8,367 nt of DNA from Spirochaetaceae bacterium (GTDB lineage: Bacteria > Spirochaetota > Spirochaetia > Treponematales > Treponemataceae): NCBI GenBank assembly GCA_031272345.1, contig JAISTZ010000031.1, forward strand, positions 1 to 8,367, read 5' to 3'. The notes below the pieces were generated by a model. It did no database searches, was not told the origin of the DNA, and was given only the letters and a program-made list of their open reading frames with translations. Of this stretch, positions 5,531-8,367 are shown one piece after another; position 1 is the first letter of the stretch, and each line of letters opens with the position of its first letter. The position numbers and the translations under genes were made by a program.

Positions 5531-7141
5531 ATGGATCTCTGTGTTGAGTTTAAAAACATCTCAAAATCCTTCGGCGCGGTCATCGCAAACGACAAGGTTT
5601 CTCTGGGCGTAAGGCGGGGAGAAATCCTCGCCCTCCTGGGGGAAAACGGGTCCGGCAAGAGCACCCTGGTGAATATGCTGGCCGGGCTCTACACGCCCGA
5701 TTCCGGGGACATCCTCATCGACGGGCAGAAGCGGGTGTTTTCGTCCCCCAGGGACTCCATGGACTGCGGCATCGGCATGGTGCACCAGCATTTCAAGCTG
5801 GTCCCCGTGATGACCGCCAGGGAGAACATCCTCCTGGGGCGGAATTCCACGGGCCTCTTCGTCCGCCGGAAGAACGGCAAAATCGCCACCCTGTGCGAAA
5901 AATACTGGCTCTCCGCGCCCCTGGACTCACCGGTGTCCGCCCTGTCGGTGGGGCAGAAGCAGTCCGTGGAAATCCTCAAGATCCTCTATTCCGGGGCGCG
6001 CACCCTCATCCTGGACGAACCCACGGCGGTGCTCACCCCAAGTGAAATCAACGTGCTCTTCGCGATTCTGCGGAAGCTCAAAATCGAAGGGGCCACCATC
6101 ATCATCATCACCCACAAGCTCAACGAGGTGATGGAGATCAGCGACCGGGTGAGCGTCCTCAGGAAGGGGAAGTGCGTCGCCACGGTGGACACAGCCGCAG
6201 CTTCGGTGCGCTCCCTGGCGGAGATGATGGTGGGCAGCGCCGTGTCCCTGGCAATAAGGAGGACCCCTCCCCCGCCGGAAACCCCCAAAACCGCGCGCCT
6301 GGCGGTGAAGGGCCTCACCCTGCCGGGGCCGGACAAGAAGCCCCTCCTGGACAACGTAAGCTTCACCCTCAGGGGCGGGGAAATCCTGGGGGTCGCGGGT
6401 ATCGCGGGTCAGGGCCAGCGGGAACTCTGCGAGTCCATCGCGGGCATCCGGCGGCCCAGGGGGAGCATCCTCTTCAACGGGGAGGAACTCTCCGGCCTGT
6501 CCCCCAGGGCGATTATCAAGCGGGGGGTGGCCATGAGCTTCATCCCGGAGGACCGGCTCGGCATGGGTCTGGTGGCGGGCATGGACATCATCAACAACGT
6601 GCTCCTCAAGTCCTTCAGGGAAGCGCCGGGCCCCCTGGTGAACCGCCGGGAGGGACGACGCCGGGCCGAGCGGATCGTCGCCAAGTACGGCATCTCCACC
6701 CCCCAGGTGACCCACATCGTGCGGAAACTCTCCGGCGGGAACATCCAGAAGGTGCTCCTGGGCAGGGAAATCGAGATGAATCCCCGGCTCCTCATCACCG
6801 CCTATCCCGTGCGGGGCCTGGACATCGGCTCGTCCTACGGGATCTACGACATCCTGAACGAGCAGAAGCAACTGGGGGTGGCGATTCTCTTCATCGGCGA
6901 AGACCTGGACGTGCTCATGGAACTGTGCGACCGCGTCATGGTGCTCCACGAGGGCCGGGTGATGCGTATCATCGACCCCAGGGAAGCGACAAAAGAGGAG
7001 ATCGGCCTCCTCATGCTGGGGGTCGCGTCCCCGGAGGAGCTTCCGCCGGCAAAGCAGCCCAGCCGGGAGCCCTTCCGGGCCCTGAACGGCGCCGCAATTG
7101 CCCTGGGGAGTACGCCCGCGCCGGGGGGCGGCCTATGGTGA
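5531..7141 (+). CDS. ABC transporter ATPase with two nucleotide-binding domains (YufO/NupO-type)
   Basis: This 536-aa cytoplasmic protein energises the importer. NBD1 has a full set of motifs: Walker A GENGSGKST (37-45), Q-loop Gln86 in MVHQHF, signature LSVGQ (138-142), Walker B LILDEP (159-164) and the switch His195 in IIITHK. NBD2 is degenerate in the way usual for nucleoside and sugar importers: its Walker A reads GIAGQGQRE (290-298) without the Lys, its Walker B region reads LLITAYPVRGLD (420-431), and only LSGGN (400-404) is a good signature. One composite site (NBD1 Walker motifs with the NBD2 signature) should therefore hydrolyse ATP; the other should be regulatory. The family resembles BMP-linked NupO/YufO proteins. 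The last 35 residues (502-536) are a Pro/Ala-rich tail beyond the usual end. The start ATG 5531 has only a weak AGGG upstream. The stop overlaps the permease start by 7 nt, implying translational coupling. Confidence 0.95.
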   Translation: MDLCVEFKNISKSFGAVIANDKVSLGVRRGEILALLGENGSGKSTLVNMLAGLYTPDSGDILIDGQKRVFSSPRDSMDCGIGMVHQHFKLVPVMTARENILLGRNSTGLFVRRKNGKIATLCEKYWLSAPLDSPVSALSVGQKQSVEILKILYSGARTLILDEPTAVLTPSEINVLFAILRKLKIEGATIIIITHKLNEVMEISDRVSVLRKGKCVATVDTAAASVRSLAEMMVGSAVSLAIRRTPPPPETPKTARLAVKGLTLPGPDKKPLLDNVSFTLRGGEILGVAGIAGQGQRELCESIAGIRRPRGSILFNGEELSGLSPRAIIKRGVAMSFIPEDRLGMGLVAGMDIINNVLLKSFREAPGPLVNRREGRRRAERIVAKYGISTPQVTHIVRKLSGGNIQKVLLGREIEMNPRLLITAYPVRGLDIGSSYGIYDILNEQKQLGVAILFIGEDLDVLMELCDRVMVLHEGRVMRIIDPREATKEEIGLLMLGVASPEELPPAKQPSREPFRALNGAAIALGSTPAPGGGLW

Positions 7142-8184
7142 AGATTCTTTCCAAGCAGGAGCTCTCCCCCTTCCGGGAAAACATGCTCCGCCTGGGCGCG
7201 ATTATTGCGGCCCTCTGCGCCTCCGCCGGGGTCATCTACCTCCTGGGGGCGAACCCCCTGGAGGTGTACGCCAAAATCATCGAGGGCTCCCTGGGCACGG
7301 CCTACCGGTTCCGGTCAACCGTGAACAAGGCGATTCCCCTGGGGGTGCTCTCCCTGGGCACCCTGGTGGCCTTCCGCCTGCGCTACTGGAACATCGGCGC
7401 CGAGGGGCAGTTCTACATGGGGGCCTTTGCGGCGTCCCTGGTTGCCTTCAGGTTCCCCGGCCTTTCCATGCCGGCCCTCCTGGGCCTCATGGCGGCCGCG
7501 GGTTTTGCCGGGGGCGGACTCTGGGCCCTGGTGAGCGCCGTCCTCCGGGTAAAATGCGCCGCCAGCGAGACTCTCGTCACCCTCATGCTGAACTACATCG
7601 CCCTCAAGTGGATTTCCTACCTCCAATACGGCCCCTGGAAGGACCCCGCGGCAATCGGGTTCCCGAAGATCACGCCCTTTGTGGACAACGCTGTTCTGCC
7701 GAATCTCCTGGGAATCCACATCGGCTGGGTGATCACCCTGGTTCTGATGGTGTTGATTTCCCTGCTCTTTAAGTCCACGAAGCTCGGCTACGAGATCGAC
7801 GTGCTCGGCGAGAGCGAGGCCACCGCGATGTACGCGGGAATCGGCGTAAAGCGGGTGCTCTTTGCGGCGGTGATGCTGTCCGGGGGGCTCTGCGGCTTTG
7901 CGGGCATGATGCAGGCCTCGGCGATCGAGCATTCCCTCTCGGAGCAGCTTTCCGGGGGCCTGGGGTTCACCTCGGTGATAACCGCCTGGCTCGCCCGCCT
8001 CGACGCGGTGGGGGCCGTGGCGGCGGCGTTCCTGTTTTCCATGCTGATTCAGGGGGGCTCCTTCTTGCAGAGCGCCCTCCAGATCCCCTCGTCCATGGGG
8101 CAGATCATCCAGGGAATCATCATCTTCTTCGTGCTCGCCGGGGACTTCTTCGTGCGCTACCGGTTCGCGTGGATCAGGAACTAG
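7135..8184 (+). CDS. ABC transporter permease of the BMP/nucleoside family (YufP/NupP-type, BPD_transp_2)
   Basis: This 349-aa integral membrane protein forms the channel of the importer. The start is the ATG at 7135, overlapping the ATPase stop (TGA 7139-7141) and preceded by a GGGGGGCGG stretch; the frame is open farther upstream only because it shadows the ATPase gene. Hydrophobic segments lie at about 19-38, 65-84, 93-107, 112-137, 145-163, 194-212, 239-262, 292-308 and 322-339, in line with the eight to ten helices of the family. The signature WNIGAEGQFYMGA (85-97) and SGGLCGFAG (249-257) match conserved permease sections; the region around LGESEATAMYAGI (224-236) is the probable cytoplasmic coupling loop to the ATPase. 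Such operons usually carry a second, different permease (YufQ-type) next, but here a gene on the opposite strand ends 11 nt later. The protein may pair with itself or with a permease encoded elsewhere. Family sure, cargo inferred. Confidence 0.94.
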   Translation: MVKILSKQELSPFRENMLRLGAIIAALCASAGVIYLLGANPLEVYAKIIEGSLGTAYRFRSTVNKAIPLGVLSLGTLVAFRLRYWNIGAEGQFYMGAFAASLVAFRFPGLSMPALLGLMAAAGFAGGGLWALVSAVLRVKCAASETLVTLMLNYIALKWISYLQYGPWKDPAAIGFPKITPFVDNAVLPNLLGIHIGWVITLVLMVLISLLFKSTKLGYEIDVLGESEATAMYAGIGVKRVLFAAVMLSGGLCGFAGMMQASAIEHSLSEQLSGGLGFTSVITAWLARLDAVGAVAAAFLFSMLIQGGSFLQSALQIPSSMGQIIQGIIIFFVLAGDFFVRYRFAWIRN

Positions 8185-8198
8185 GGACCCGGCGCCTA
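8181..8198. repeat. Short inverted repeat spanning both convergent stop codons
   Basis: CTAGG (8181-8185) and CCTAG (8194-8198) are reverse complements around 9 nt. Each arm contains a stop codon: TAG of the permease on + and TAG of the right-edge gene on -. The stem is only five pairs without a T-run, so a terminator role is doubtful. Confidence 0.3.
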
Positions 8199-8367
8199 GT
8201 CCGTAATGACCCCGCTGCCCAATTCCGGCGTCAGGTCGCCCACAACAGACCCTTCCTCCGTCCACTCTGAGCACAGGACCGTGCCGCCGGGCTCTATGGT
8301 GAGGGTATGGCCGTCCAGTTTCAGGGTCCAGCCGTAGGGGACCCGCAGGGTTGCGCCCGCCGGGATG
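8196..8367 (-). CDS. C-terminus of an unidentified beta-strand-rich protein (5' partial)
   Basis: On the - strand the frame ending at the TAG at 8198-8196 is open to the right edge, giving at least 56 residues: it starts IPAGATLRVPYGWTLKL, continues through DGHTLTIEPGGTVL and SEWTEEGSVVGDLT, and ends GSGVITD. Alternating hydrophobic residues with Gly and Pro turns in IPAGATLRVPYGW and HTLTIEPGGTVL look like strands of a beta-helix or repetitive surface protein; repeats of the IPAGxTLxV type are common in such proteins. The start, export signal and most of the gene lie beyond the window. The gene converges on the permease with an 11-nt gap. The protein-like pattern supports coding; the function is unknown. 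Confidence 0.6.
   Translation of the reverse strand, partial: IPAGATLRVPYGWTLKLDGHTLTIEPGGTVLCSEWTEEGSVVGDLTPELGSGVITD

Noticed and set aside
6097..6114. Run of ATC triplets resembling a microsatellite
   Set aside because: It encodes the Ile strand (IIII before the switch THK) conserved in ABC ATPases, so it is explained by the protein.
5927..6949. 340-codon open frame on the - strand
   Set aside because: Antisense to the ATPase gene, His/Asp/Pro-rich shadow composition, no ribosome site or recognisable domain.
6172..7134. Long + strand open frame that continues upstream of the permease start inside the ATPase gene
   Set aside because: Its translation is Gly/Pro/Arg-rich with no family features, while the overlapping frame encodes an ABC ATPase with all motifs; it is a GC-driven shadow.
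7315..8274. 319-codon open frame on the - strand at the right edge
   Set aside because: Antisense to the permease and of low-complexity composition; the frame ending at 8196 is the more protein-like one at this edge.

Overview
The window is GC-rich bacterial chromosome with seven complete or nearly complete protein genes and fragments running off both edges. Several traits fit a spirochaete of the Treponema lineage, for example termite-gut relatives: lipoboxes of the LSSC and LSLGC kind, a CsgG/LpoB-like lipoprotein, a BMP-type nucleoside-uptake operon, and a two-domain acyl-CoA dehydratase activase. The species cannot be fixed from the sequence, and a Gram-positive anaerobe is not excluded. 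No RNA genes, CRISPR arrays or transposases were seen.

Left part (1-1158, + strand): the 3' part of a zinc-metallopeptidase-like gene carrying HEYAH joins a DUF3102-like middle section and a C-terminal coiled coil. A perfect 10-bp hairpin follows. Next is a small alkyltransferase-like (ATL) protein in which the MGMT catalytic Cys is replaced by Trp (PWHR). Together they could form a small DNA-damage or nucleoprotein-quality module, but this is inference.

Middle part (1159-2445): this stretch is less GC-rich and holds a divergent pair. A CsgG/LpoB-like lipoprotein lies on the - strand and an XRE-family repressor on the + strand. The 186-bp region between them holds a perfect 12-bp inverted repeat. 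Each arm carries an identical TATCAT -10 element, one facing each way, so it looks like a shared operator and divergent promoter, probably autoregulated by the XRE protein. Degenerate GTG-rich repeats with about 10-nt spacing lie between the convergent ATL and lipoprotein genes.

Right part (2446-8184, + strand): a 626-aa (or 617-aa) tandem activase of the BadF/BadG/HgdC type has both [4Fe-4S] cysteine pairs at the canonical 39-residue spacing. After a well-formed sigma70-type promoter comes an ABC importer operon of a BMP/PnrA-family lipoprotein, a double-NBD ATPase of the YufO/NupO type and a permease of the YufP/NupP type. ATPase and permease overlap by 7 nt. The second permease usual in such operons is absent, because the next gene, running in from the right edge on the - strand, ends only 11 nt after the permease stop. 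That last fragment looks like the C-terminus of a beta-strand-rich, possibly surface, protein.

The points most worth following are the symmetric promoter/operator at 1863-1923, the protease/DUF3102-like fusion beside ATL, the tandem activase lacking the usual C-terminal partner regions, and the single-permease BMP importer.
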